Program-made: the position numbers and the translations under genes | NCBI RefSeq assembly: GCF_000227135.1 | Contig: NC_018258.1 | Location: 776,318 to 840,317 of the forward strand | Direction of reading: 5' to 3' | Source of the DNA: Leishmania donovani | Taxonomy: Eukaryota > Euglenozoa > Kinetoplastea > Trypanosomatida > Trypanosomatidae | Length of the DNA: 64,000 nucleotides | The notes under the pieces: model-generated | Database searches by the model: none | What the model was told of the DNA's origin: nothing | The model's input: only the letters and a program-made list of their open reading frames with translations | Shown: piece by piece, positions 9,840 to 19,647 of the stretch | Position numbering within the stretch: position 1 is the first letter of the stretch | Layout of the letters: the number at the start of each line of letters is the position of its first letter

Positions 9840-10400
9840 CTAGGTAAAGTTCGCATACCACAGCGCTTCTTCGGCCTGTCCGCGAAGGTATGAGTCGAGC
9901 AGATGCCGCTCCGACTCCTCCAGCTTGTCGCGGACGTCGTTCAGGTCAAACCCCTTCTTGGCAGCAGCGAAGATGATGCGCAGGTAGCGAAGCTGGTAGA
10001 GACGGAACAGCTGCGCGGCAAGTCGGTTGCCTTCGGCGCTCATGTGGCCGCTCGACGTGGGGTTGCTCAGAAGTCGGCAGAGCTGCAGCCCGGCTTGGTA
10101 GAAGTACGGTGACTTGCGATGAAGGCTGGGGGCAAGTGGGTCCGTCTTAAACTCGCGAAACGTGGCGAGGGAGAACGTGTGAGGTGCATGAACACTGACG
10201 TACCCTTCAGTGCGAAGGGCTGTCGCAGCCCACAAAGGGACGGTTGCCACACAGCCCGCCACCACCTCAGACACTGTTTCGCCTTCGTGGGTGCGAACGG
10301 TGAGATCCTTGCCCATGCTGAACGACGGGACGGTGAATGTGACTGCGACAGGCTCCTCGCAGGCTCCAATGTCGTCTAGATCAAAGTAGCTGCGGATCAT
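9840..10400 (-). CDS. PSF3: DNA replication complex GINS subunit PSF3
   Basis: The 186-residue protein opens with MIRSYFDLDDIGA, the Psf3 signature (YFDLDDIL-like at residues 5-11). A short beta-rich domain follows (VAVTFTVPSFSMG), then the helical core with LPLWAATAL-like and YYQAG/LRYLRIIF-like segments, as in Psf3. Length matches the family (about 180-210 residues). GINS is the Sld5-Psf1-Psf2-Psf3 tetramer that joins Mcm2-7 and Cdc45 to make the CMG helicase in the nucleus. The start at 10400 places the conserved DLDDI right at the N-terminus as expected. No other GINS subunit is nearby. Confidence 0.85.
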   Translation of the reverse strand: MIRSYFDLDDIGACEEPVAVTFTVPSFSMGKDLTVRTHEGETVSEVVAGCVATVPLWAATALRTEGYVSVHAPHTFSLATFREFKTDPLAPSLHRKSPYFYQAGLQLCRLLSNPTSSGHMSAEGNRLAAQLFRLYQLRYLRIIFAAAKKGFDLNDVRDKLEESERHLLDSYLRGQAEEALWYANFT

Positions 10401-11539
10401 TGGTGCGCACAGGTTCGAAAGGGTGCGGTGAAGCTAACCGAGAAGCGATGAAGTGTTTGACGAGCGGCGCGTGCGCGTCTTTCGGAAAGGGCAGCGCGTA
10501 TGCGCAGATTTGCGTCGGCTTTTCTATGTGTAAATGGCACAGCTGGGCTGTGGGCTACGCAAGGTGTCAGTCGTCTATATACACACCTCCTCAGGTGGGG
10601 AGAGCAAGATGTCGACGATATCGTGCTGATGTGATGCGATTACTCGCAGCGGTCAGGCGGTCCACCAGAGCCTTGGCAGCTGAGCTGACTGGGGTGCGCG
10701 AGGAACGACACAGGAGGCGGAGGTGAAGGGAGAGGAGCCGTGATGATGTTTGTGGCGACTCAAGAACTGCTAAGCGCCAGTGTGTGCCCAGTAGCAGAGC
10801 GCTGGAGGCTTTCTGCGGATCTAGTGCAGAGCAGAGAAATGATTGGCGCGCACGTCATAAGGCACCACTGCTTCAAACGCACGCAGGGGACGGAAAGGCG
10901 CGCGGAGAGAAAAAAAAACATACGAATGACTGTCGATCGCAGAGTTGTTGCCGCTGCCGCGCGTTGCATGCTGAGCGAATGCACGGGAGTATCGGTCAAC
11001 TTCACGTTTTGAAGGCTGCCATGCGTACAGAGACGAAGCACACACACACACAAGCACATGTATCATGATCCACAACGTAAACAAGTACAAGAGAGGAGGA
11101 GGCATGCCGCACCATATGCATGCGTAATGGACGAAGTAGAAGGGAAAGAAACGAGGGCAAAAGGGGAGAGGCGCCGCTGTACATCTACGAAGTGGACGAA
11201 AAGGAGCGAACGAGGGGGGTGGGTGGGTGGGGGAAGGGGAAGGTGAGGTCGCACCAGCACGGGATGTCCTTCCCACGGTTTGACGCATCGAGTCACATAC
11301 TACCGCGAAGGGCAAGAGAGGGACGGAGAAGGAACAACATAACATGAAACCACGCCGCCAGCTTCGGCCACCATGACGCTTGCGGTGGTTTGGGACGGAG
11401 GCGTGAGATCCGTTGGCACCTCTGCTGTGATTCGATGCACCAAAAGGAATGCGACCGGTGAGGCCATCGGTGCTGCCTTCTCCCCCTCCTGTCTTTTCTG
11501 ACATCTGGCCACCCTTGGGCCGTGGAGTGCAACGTCACA
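10401..11539. other. Spacer with CA repeat
   Basis: The 1.1-kb spacer is purine-rich on the + strand, with a short CA run near 11039-11052 and a G-rich run near 11214-11243. Frames on both strands are short and biased. No gene is seen. It should contain the 3' UTR of the CYGH gene at 11540 and the 5' splice region of PSF3. Confidence 0.5.
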
Positions 11540-12388
11540 TCACTCCAGCTCCTGGGCAGCATAGTACTCACGCTGGCGCTGGAGGTGCTCCTGGCGGTGC
11601 AGGATGCGACGCAGCAGATCCATGTTCGTCTGGTTGAGAGGGCGGTCCACAATGTTCTTCACATCACGCAGAAGGTCCTGTAGTTCCACCTCGGAGATCT
11701 GCGCAAGCAGCCGGCGGCGTTCTGCGTCGTGGTGGATCTTCTTGTACCAGTCCGCCGTGCCGTCGCGCTGGATACCGGCCAGCTCATCGACGTCCTCCTC
11801 TACACGCATGCGCTGCTGGTGCTCCTCAAGAATGAGTGCCTCCAAATCCTCCAGCTTCTGTGGAGACGCACTGCTCACGTCGCTGAGGTCGTCGCCGTCC
11901 ACAGCGCAGTACGCGCGGGAGGTGGACTTGAAGGCGAGATTGCCGAACGTGTCACACTTGCCCGTCGCTGCGGTGTTCTTATCCAGGACCGTGTGCGGCC
12001 CCCGCCGCCATCCGTACTGGTCGCCGCTGTGGTGGCAGCACCCCAAAGTCAGTGCAGCGCTCTTCTTGATGCACCCGGTGCCGCAGCGATAGGTAGAAGA
12101 GCGCAGCTGACCCTGCTTCAGTCGCCAGCTACCAGGGTGCGCTGCTACGCGAGGCACGCACGGGCAGCCTCCAGTGGCTGCGTAGTAGTTGTTGGTACGG
12201 GGAATCGTGAGAAGCTTGTAGTTGGGGAGTGTATCGTCATGACCGTAGCAGCGGCATTTGTGGTAGCAATGAGGGTCTGCTGCAGCACCAGTGCCGTTCA
12301 CCATGCTGTCTGCCGGCCGCCCCTTCCGCGGCGACTTCTTGACCGAGGTGCCCTTCACCGGAGGCAGCGTACCGGCGGTGATGCTCAT
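11540..12388 (-). CDS. Cys/His-rich CYGH-LPNY family protein with C-terminal coiled coil, paralogue 1
   Basis: I do not recognise this 282-residue protein. Residues 42-77 hold a dense block: YHKCRCYGH (42-50), LPNY (54-57), PRT (63-65), YYA (68-70) and GGCPC (73-77). More Cys pairs follow (CGTGC near 102-106, CCHH at 117-120) and a GPHTV motif lies at 130-134. The C-terminal third is charged and helical, with likely coiled coil at 180-280 and VDRPLN at 247-252. The same landmarks appear in the same order in the next gene (13442-14269). I chose ATG 12388 because upstream residues in the frame are low-complexity leader-like sequence and the paralogue also starts close to its Cys block. No signal peptide or TM is seen. 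A structural, perhaps flagellar or cytoskeletal, role is only a guess from the composition. Confidence 0.75.
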   Translation of the reverse strand: MSITAGTLPPVKGTSVKKSPRKGRPADSMVNGTGAAADPHCYHKCRCYGHDDTLPNYKLLTIPRTNNYYAATGGCPCVPRVAAHPGSWRLKQGQLRSSTYRCGTGCIKKSAALTLGCCHHSGDQYGWRRGPHTVLDKNTAATGKCDTFGNLAFKSTSRAYCAVDGDDLSDVSSASPQKLEDLEALILEEHQQRMRVEEDVDELAGIQRDGTADWYKKIHHDAERRRLLAQISEVELQDLLRDVKNIVDRPLNQTNMDLLRRILHRQEHLQRQREYYAAQELE

Positions 12389-13441
12389 CGGTGCGTGCTG
12401 AGAAGAGTTATGAAGAGAGTGGTGGTTTATGCGGCCACTGTGTAGGGATGCGATGCGTTGCACACGGAGCTGTGAAAGTGAATGCACCACGCAACTAAGC
12501 ACAGGGGGCCAGGCGGAGATCAAAAGAAGGGGTTGATGAGGGGGAGGCGCAAGGGAGAGGAGATGAAAGAAGCAGCAAAGGCGGGGCAGTGGGATCAACG
12601 TAGGAAGGCGGCGTGCACGAGACACACACGGAGAGGACAAGGAGGGGCTTCATGAGCGGGGGTGAGAGCATGTGCGTGGCGCTCTGTTGTGGGGGCGAGT
12701 TCTGGCGTCAAGAGAACCAGGGAAAACTAAAAGGGAGGTGGGCGCCCTTTGGCGGAGGCTGGAGCCTGATGCAAAGGCACGACTGCGCGTAGTTGCTGAG
12801 GTGTGCGTGTGCACAGGTGCAGGCGGAAGTCTTTTGGGCTGACAGGTAATACACAGAAGATGCGGCTCTGAGGCGCGTGCAGGAGAGGTGGGCAGAGAGG
12901 AGGCGCCTTTGGACGTAGCACGTCGAACGTGGTCACGCACACAAACGCACCGTGGCGTAATGCAGCACGCAGGGCACATATCGCCAGCGAAAGGAAAGTC
13001 AATCTACCAACGAAGAGGCGTCTTGAGCCGCTCCGTGGGCGCCGTTGAGGAGGTGCGTGAGCTACTTCGACTCGGCAGCCTAGGACGAGCACGAGAAGCC
13101 ACAGCATAATACATGAGATCAACAGCGGGAGAGAGAAGACCAGGCGAGAGGGAGTGGCGGAGGGGGGGGGCGGACGGACGGTCAGGCAGAGAAAGAGAGA
13201 AAGGAGTGAGGGTGAATTGTTGCCTGCATAAAACGCGCACAGAACAACATGGACGAGGGGAAGGGGGTGAGGTGGGGTAGAGTACGGGTGACATAACAGG
13301 TTATGTGCCGGCATGTGTGAGCAAGCTTATCGCAGGGCAGCAGGTGCTTTTCTGCTGGACACGGGGTGGGGGGAATAAGACGCATATTACAGACCTGCTG
13401 AGCCACAGAAGAACAAAACACGATGGGAACATAAATGCCCA
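12389..13441. other. Spacer between the two CYGH paralogues
   Basis: The sequence is 1.05 kb, purine-rich on the + strand. The frame of paralogue 1 stays open upstream to 12640 but encodes leader-like, Leu/Pro/His-rich sequence, taken as 5' UTR. A G-run lies near 13160-13171. No gene is seen. Confidence 0.5.
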
Positions 13442-14269
13442 TCACTTTTTGCTCTGCATGGCCTCCGCCGTCTTCTGAATGCGCTCCTGCAAACGGAGCC
13501 GGCTCAACCGATCCTCCTCCTCCACGAGGTAGTGTAGACGAATGATGTTGTACTTGGAGCCGACAGGCTGGTCTGCCACGTACTCCAGTTCGTCCATGAT
13601 CTCGCGGTATTGCTCTCCGAGGGTGAGGACGGTGTCCGGGTCACGCGATGTGGAGTCAAGCCCACCACGCATGCTGCCCGCCACCCGCTGACTTGCTTCG
13701 TACTCTTCGCCGTGATGGGTGCCCATGAGGCCCATATCCGCCTCGAGCGCCGCCCGCTTCCCTTCTGCATCCATGCGGGCAAGCATCTCATCCCGCAGGA
13801 CACCACGCAAAAAGTTTTTGCGGTCCTGCGCGCGCTCCTCGCGTTTGGCCTCGGCACGCGCCTTGCGAGATGCTCCGAGTTGTGCCCTCGTGCTCAGAGT
13901 GGCGGGGCCACGCTGGGCCACCGTGCCGCCGTAGTTGCGCGAGTTGGGAAAGGCGGTGCGGATGCTTGTTGCCGGGTCGCGGCCGTTCCCGTCGGCGTCC
14001 GCGGCCGTGTGAACTGTGTGTGGGCCGTCCGCGGCGCGAAAGGTCAGCTTGGGCATGGCGGACGCGTCTGCTCCGCGGCCTGAGCAGTACAGCCCATTTT
14101 TTTCCGCGCCGCACGTGCCAGGGCAGGGGCACCCGCCATTTGGGGCATAATATCCCTGCAGCGTACGCGGGTTGCTGATATCGTGACGGTAGTTGGGAAG
14201 CTGCGTATTGTGACCGTAGCACTCGCACTGGTGATACGATCCGTGCTGGCAGGTGGGAACCGACGGCAT
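13442..14269 (-). CDS. Cys/His-rich CYGH-LPNY family protein with C-terminal coiled coil, paralogue 2
   Basis: The 275-residue protein is a tandem paralogue of the 11540-12388 product. The N-terminal block YHQCECYGH (12-20), LPNY (24-27), PRT (34-36), YYA (40-42) and GGCPC (45-49) matches it motif by motif. GPHTV recurs at 82-86. The last 60 residues (VADQPVGSKYN, then acidic-basic helix) align with VDRPLNQTN of paralogue 1. Residues 130-180 are a basic, Ala/Arg/Glu-rich helix likely to be coiled coil. The start at 14269 puts the Cys block almost at the N-terminus. The frame is open upstream to 14554, but that part looks like translated 5' UTR. No catalytic motif is visible; the CxC and GGCPC clusters could bind zinc or be disulfide-poor structural loops. 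Confidence 0.75.
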   Translation of the reverse strand: MPSVPTCQHGSYHQCECYGHNTQLPNYRHDISNPRTLQGYYAPNGGCPCPGTCGAEKNGLYCSGRGADASAMPKLTFRAADGPHTVHTAADADGNGRDPATSIRTAFPNSRNYGGTVAQRGPATLSTRAQLGASRKARAEAKREERAQDRKNFLRGVLRDEMLARMDAEGKRAALEADMGLMGTHHGEEYEASQRVAGSMRGGLDSTSRDPDTVLTLGEQYREIMDELEYVADQPVGSKYNIIRLHYLVEEEDRLSRLRLQERIQKTAEAMQSKK

Positions 14270-14870
14270 GTCTCTTGCTTGTACTATAGCGGGGCGGAGG
14301 TGTATATGATGCTGTCGGTAGCGGAATGGAAAGTGGCGGGCTGGTGGGGAGTGAGTTGACGCAACGATGTAAAGATCACAGCGCAAGTGGAAAACACCAT
14401 AAATGGGGTAAGCCGAGAAATGGTAAAGGGAAAGGAAAAGCGTAGATGCATGGGCCACCGTCGGAAGCGAGAAAGAGGCTGTGAGCGATGACGCACATAG
14501 GGCGCAGAGCACAGAAACCGTGGTTGCACATCTCTGTAGTAGCGCCATCACCAAGAGGCACCACCAGAACGTTTTTCAGATACGTACATGTTCTCGGTAA
14601 CTGCCAAAAAAAAAGAGAATCCGTACTGCTGTTGTGTGCAGGCAGTGAGGTGGTGCGCGCACGCATTCCGCGACGGTCATTGCGAATGACCATGTCTTGA
14701 GCCACCCGCCCGTTAAACCAGAGATTCCCCGCCCCTGGCAATGCGGTCCAGATTTGGATGATTCTTGCTCGTGCGTTACAATCACTAATAAGGAAAAACA
14801 GTGGGCCACAAACGGAGCCGCAAAGCAGCGACACGTTCTTCCTTCGTCCGCACTGCGTTGCTCTCCATTG
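14270..14870. other. Spacer between CYGH paralogue 2 and the importin-like gene
   Basis: The 600-bp sequence contains an A-run near 14606-14614 and purine-rich stretches. No gene is seen; small open frames on both strands lack coding character. Confidence 0.45.
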
Positions 14871-17800
14871 TCACAGTCGCTCCAGTTGACCCAGCTCGGA
14901 GAGCTGCGCCTGCGTCAGTGAGAGTGCTTTCCCTTTCGCGGCCTGCACAAGTTCGCGCGCGACAGGTCGCCACAGCTCCAGAAGGGACCCCCAGAAGAGG
15001 GCCGATGCAGACGCAGGGGGCTCAGCAGGCGGCAGCCGCTTCTTCGCTCCAAACACACATCGCGTCCACCACAAAATCGTCTTGGTGGTCTCCCTTCCAT
15101 GCGAACGCAGAAATGAGCACAAGGCGTCCTGGGGAAGCGGCTGGACCGCCTCCTGCCACAGGCGGCCGAGGCACCACAGCACGTGGGCAGCTTCGCTGAT
15201 GCCGCTCAGGTCTCCGCCCGAGGCATTGGGAGCGTACTCCTGTATACGGGTGCTGGCGGCCTCCGAAAACGTGGCAGAGATGGTGGCGAAGGGGAGAGGA
15301 CACACAGGTGCCAGTGCTCCAGAATCGGTGTGCGAACGACCAGAGTCGCATAGCAGCACTGCCAAACCGCAGGCAGCGGTGATCATGTTCAGCCTCATGT
15401 TGGACATGACGGTGGCTCTCGTGTCTTGTAGAAGCGCCAAGAGATAGTTCAGGGTGTGCAGACAGTGCGAGTGTAGCTCTGCGGTGGACTCGAGTCCGCG
15501 AATGTGGAACACTGAGCGTGGGCCGCGTTCGCCTTCGCATGTAGGCTGCGCACCACGCGCGGCGCTGCGTCTCGTCTGCCAGTGCTGCTGGTCCCAAAGA
15601 CTCAAGAGAGACCCCAAACAAAGCCATGCATCGGAGGCTGCAGCGTTGTGGGCCGAGACGAAGCGGAAGTGCGCTGCGTACTCCGCACTCCGCGTCACAG
15701 ACAAAGGCGTACTAGAGGGAAGCACCTCGCGCATGCACAACGCCAAGAGATCTCTTCCAAGAGAGTCGGAAAGACATCTCGGGCTGCTCACTAGCCCCGT
15801 GTCGGGCGCTACAGCCACATCAAGAGGCCGAAAAAGGGAAGAGCGGTACGCAGCGAGGAAGACACAGTCGTAAACGATGGCGAAGCAGGCTCGGCGCACG
15901 TCACCGAACTCATCTGACAGACAGAACGCTTCATCTTCAGCACCGTCTGCAGTCACAGTGTTTGGCCTTGTCGAGACATGGCTTGGGTGATCTGCCAGTG
16001 ACTGACAAGCAGCCAGAAGCGCCATGCAACGGTTTGGCAGCGCCTCAGCACCACTGCAGCTGCTGGGCGCGCCATCATATCCGATGCCGCTGGCGGCGGG
16101 AGGGAGGAGCATGGACGTCGCAAGCGCCATCACACGCGCATCCATGGTCCCGAAAGCGTCACCATCTTCTTTCGGCCGCAGCTGCTGCTCCAGCAGTGCG
16201 TCACGGTCTATGACACCATCGCACACGCAGCTCACGAGATCGAGGCTCACCATGCACATATCTGTCATGTCCACAACCCCACTTGCGCTGTCAGCAGTTG
16301 GCAAGTTATTGGAGTGTGCGCGACGGGTGAGATAGTGAGCGTAGAGGTCGAGCATGTGATGTGCCACTTGCAGAATCCACGGCACGACCATTTCTAGTGC
16401 ACCACCATCCATCGCACTCGTCACATCCGCCATTGACGTCAGCAGCGTCGCCATCTCTAGCATCGGAGAGGCATTTTCGGAAAGGGAAGAGCCGCTGAGG
16501 AGTGTGGCGTAGTGCTGGGCCAGCGCCTCCAAAACCTGCGCGGTGACGAAACGAGCCGAGTACGATGCTACTGAGTGGGTGCCATCTGCCTGGCTTGCAG
16601 ACAAGGAGTCCACCAATGGTGCTGTTCGCCAGAGCGAGGGCAGTGCTTCACTGAAGAGGTGGTACACAGCTTGCCGGACGCTCCACTGGAAGGACGGGAG
16701 GTATGAAGAAACAACACGCAACACCTCCACAACGGCGCAAAGGCCCGTCGTGGCGCCGAAGGACTGAAAAAAGGCGCGCGCACGTTCGCAGCGGTCACTG
16801 AGCAAAAGATGGCGAGCTGCGTCGCCGCCTTCGTCACCGGCATCCATATCGCCACTGCTGCCGCTGGTGCTACCCAGAGATTCCTCCTCGAGGTCCGATG
16901 CAGCACCGCCGTTCACGGCACTGCGCATCAGCTGCTCCATCACCTTCAGGTATGAGGTAAGAGCGGAGTTGAGGGTCTTTACACATTCCACTTGAGCGGC
17001 TTTACTTACCTCCGTGGTCAGGCGACCGAGGACAAGGCCAAGCAGTTTTTCCAGGCCACCGACTGCAAGCATCACCGTGTGGGCACGCTCTTCAATACCT
17101 GACCTGCTTCGAGTCACGTGATCAGCGCTGGAAGTGTGCTGCCATGCGTCCAGTAAGTCAACCACCAGCCTTCCAAGATACCTCACAGCCTGCATGCGCA
17201 CAAAGAATGGAGCGCGAGTGCCAAAGCCATCTTGTGTTGGTGGGCCGAGAAGGCTCAAGACAGACTGCACTTGCGCTGCAAGATTTTGGTCGAGTAGCTC
17301 AGGAGTTGCTGCGGCGAGGGAGGCGCTGACTTCGTCGTCGGCGAGGATACCATCGAGGAACTCGTTGTTCACAAACAAGGCGGACTCTGCGGCGCAGGCT
17401 ACAGCGAGGCTTGCCAGCGGGGAGATTGTTGCAGGGCGCACGACTAAAGGTGCAACCGCCATCATCCACGCCTGCTTGCAGGAGAGCCCAGCTGCACACC
17501 AGGCTACGGCCTGCCTTAGTGTCCCGTTGTCCGGTAGCGCGACTTCCAGCGCGTCTGCAATTAAGGTGTCATCCTGTTTGTCACAGCTCGCTGGGATCAC
17601 TACTGCTGACGCGTTCCGCGTTGCCTCTGCGGGTTCGGCGGCAACCGAAGCCCATTCATCGTAAGTTTTTTTCGTGTGACTGCCGCGGGGCTCCCGACGC
17701 CGCCCGGTGGCCGACTTCACCAGAAAACCTGCGGCGCTGTCCGGCTGGTGTGTTGTGTGTTCCTCTAGCGCATCAGCTACAGATGTCGGAAGCGTAGCTG

Positions 17801-19187
17801 CATCTACGAGCATGCTGTAGAGGCAGGAGACGTAGCCCTCTGTTGGTGCAGTCATCGTCGAGGGATGAGCCGAGAACGCGGCAAGGCGGCTCGAAGGTGC
17901 TCGGAGATGCGCGCACTCTGTATTCATCCACTCTGTCACGTAGTTTATGCAGGCCAAGACGGCGGCGTGAACGCTGTCAGACTCACCGGCACCATCGTAC
18001 TGGAGCTCAGCAAGGCATGCCGCATGGCAGAATTTCGCAAGCAGAGGAGTTGCCGTGGCATGGAAGGCATCGTGAAGGGGATGGACAGCATCGAGAGCGA
18101 CGGCGTCGGCCATGTAGCGCATGCCAACCGCCACGAAAGGAGCGGCAGACACAACCACCTCGCGCAGGAAAGCGCCGTCAGCCCTCTGACCGTCCAAAAG
18201 CTCCAGATGCCCCAGCACGTGACGGAGGAGGAGGTCCTGAGCGCCGATTTGAACATTGCGAACTGCGGTGCCCACGGCGCGCAGTGCCTGCATAGAGGGG
18301 CCCTCACCCAAGCCGGTGCTGCTGCTGTCCGCACCAGGCGAGGTGACAGATTGGTCACTAGCGGGCGCGCGCAAGAAGTCTGAAGGGGCACAAGGCAGAA
18401 GACCAGACTCCATGCACGCCTGAAAAGCAGTGAGAGTCTCTTCCAACCACAACGCATTGAAACGCGCTGCTGCCCCGCTCGCGGCTTGCTCCGTCTCCAT
18501 CTGCTTTTCGAGTAGTTGCAGCAACTGTGTGAAAAGGGAGCAGAGGGTCAAGCACTCGGCTGCTTGGCTACCCAACCGTTCACGCAGAACCTTCGACGTG
18601 GAAAGGGGTGCCTCGCATATCGCGCGCAGCAACGCAGCGCACAGGGCCCCAAGCTGAGCTGTGTGCCAACGACCGCCTTGAAATGCGTGGTTCACGATGA
18701 GCGTGGCCGGATCTGTGCGTTGGAGGAGAGAGGATATGATGCGGGACCAGACTGCAGTGGCGGTGGACGCCAGGCTTGTGTGAGCCAACCCACTTAGCAG
18801 GCAGGCGATGAGATTCGCTGTGGCGCGCTGTAGTGGTGCTGCTGTGGTCGCCGATGATAGTGAGGACGAGCCCCCGAGGGCAGCGTCAAAGAGGGCCTCC
18901 GCTATGGACTGCGCCGCCGTTGCCGGATCATCCCCTGCAGCGCTGAGATAGAGTGGCAGCCGGTCGCTGCAGCGCAGTAGCTGGCGGGCCACTGTAGTGG
19001 CAGAGAGCCGCACAGTGACGGAGGCTGCCGCATCACAGACGATAGCGAGTGTGGACACTAATGCAGATGGGTAGTCCGACAGGGCTTGGAGCTGTTCTAG
19101 GTTCGAGGCCTGCACCAACGGGTCTGGGTTAGTGAAGCTCTCCAAGAATCGATGCAGCTGCTCCTGGTCCACTTCTGTCCACTGCAT
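14871..19187 (-). CDS. Importin-beta / transportin-like HEAT-repeat protein
   Basis: The 1438-residue protein is built of hydrophobic helices in HEAT/ARM-like pairs throughout. The N-terminus (MQWTEVDQEQLHRFLESF, then NPDPLVQASNLEQLQALSDYP) resembles the importin-beta N-terminal region, in which a short helix is followed by a repeat starting with residues like QxxxExxLxxL and a conserved tyrosine-proline. This supports a karyopherin that carries cargo through nuclear pores with Ran-GTP, closest by feel to transportin/exportin types. It is longer than importin-beta (about 870) and in the range of large exportins. Ser/Ala-rich insertions and an acidic loop (DLEEESLGSTSGSSGDMDAG near 775) interrupt the repeats. 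ATG 19187 was preferred over 19265 because it sits directly at the conserved N-terminal helix. A generic HEAT scaffold remains possible. Confidence 0.65.
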   Translation of the reverse strand: MQWTEVDQEQLHRFLESFTNPDPLVQASNLEQLQALSDYPSALVSTLAIVCDAAASVTVRLSATTVARQLLRCSDRLPLYLSAAGDDPATAAQSIAEALFDAALGGSSSLSSATTAAPLQRATANLIACLLSGLAHTSLASTATAVWSRIISSLLQRTDPATLIVNHAFQGGRWHTAQLGALCAALLRAICEAPLSTSKVLRERLGSQAAECLTLCSLFTQLLQLLEKQMETEQAASGAAARFNALWLEETLTAFQACMESGLLPCAPSDFLRAPASDQSVTSPGADSSSTGLGEGPSMQALRAVGTAVRNVQIGAQDLLLRHVLGHLELLDGQRADGAFLREVVVSAAPFVAVGMRYMADAVALDAVHPLHDAFHATATPLLAKFCHAACLAELQYDGAGESDSVHAAVLACINYVTEWMNTECAHLRAPSSRLAAFSAHPSTMTAPTEGYVSCLYSMLVDAATLPTSVADALEEHTTHQPDSAAGFLVKSATGRRREPRGSHTKKTYDEWASVAAEPAEATRNASAVVIPASCDKQDDTLIADALEVALPDNGTLRQAVAWCAAGLSCKQAWMMAVAPLVVRPATISPLASLAVACAAESALFVNNEFLDGILADDEVSASLAAATPELLDQNLAAQVQSVLSLLGPPTQDGFGTRAPFFVRMQAVRYLGRLVVDLLDAWQHTSSADHVTRSRSGIEERAHTVMLAVGGLEKLLGLVLGRLTTEVSKAAQVECVKTLNSALTSYLKVMEQLMRSAVNGGAASDLEEESLGSTSGSSGDMDAGDEGGDAARHLLLSDRCERARAFFQSFGATTGLCAVVEVLRVVSSYLPSFQWSVRQAVYHLFSEALPSLWRTAPLVDSLSASQADGTHSVASYSARFVTAQVLEALAQHYATLLSGSSLSENASPMLEMATLLTSMADVTSAMDGGALEMVVPWILQVAHHMLDLYAHYLTRRAHSNNLPTADSASGVVDMTDMCMVSLDLVSCVCDGVIDRDALLEQQLRPKEDGDAFGTMDARVMALATSMLLPPAASGIGYDGAPSSCSGAEALPNRCMALLAACQSLADHPSHVSTRPNTVTADGAEDEAFCLSDEFGDVRRACFAIVYDCVFLAAYRSSLFRPLDVAVAPDTGLVSSPRCLSDSLGRDLLALCMREVLPSSTPLSVTRSAEYAAHFRFVSAHNAAASDAWLCLGSLLSLWDQQHWQTRRSAARGAQPTCEGERGPRSVFHIRGLESTAELHSHCLHTLNYLLALLQDTRATVMSNMRLNMITAACGLAVLLCDSGRSHTDSGALAPVCPLPFATISATFSEAASTRIQEYAPNASGGDLSGISEAAHVLWCLGRLWQEAVQPLPQDALCSFLRSHGRETTKTILWWTRCVFGAKKRLPPAEPPASASALFWGSLLELWRPVARELVQAAKGKALSLTQAQLSELGQLERL

Positions 19188-19647
19188 ACTTCGTCTGCAG
19201 AAGCGGCGTGTGACGAGAGAGCGGAGGGGCGGGCGTTGCGAAGGAAGGGACTCGAAGAGAGGCAAGAGAAGAGCGATTCAAGGTGCCAGGGGGCGAACGT
19301 CAAAAAGCCAATGGGGGGGGGGTGGAGGAGATGGAGGGCCGTGAGAAAGAGGCGCTGAAAAGCGATCGCGTAGCTTTTTGGGCGGGCGAGAAGACAAAGA
19401 CTCCGCTTGCCTCTGTCCTGCGCTGCAGTCACATAGAGGGCGTCGTACACCTGACATGGCCACGCACAGCATAAAAGTGCAGACGTGTGCTCTTTGCGTG
19501 TCTTTCCCCGTTTCCTTTTCAGTTTCTCTGCCGACCCCTGAGAACACATGTGAGTAGGTTACCGTGCCGGCGACGTGTGGTGAGTAAAGGAGGTGCGCTT
19601 CATCCACGGCCACAGGTAAAGGCGCACACTCACCAACACCAGGTGGC
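19188..19647. other. Spacer between PPR and importin-like genes
   Basis: The 460-bp sequence is purine-rich near its left end, with a G-run near 19312-19322 (pyrimidine-rich on the transcribed strand), suitable for trans-splicing of the importin-like transcript. No gene is seen. Confidence 0.5.
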
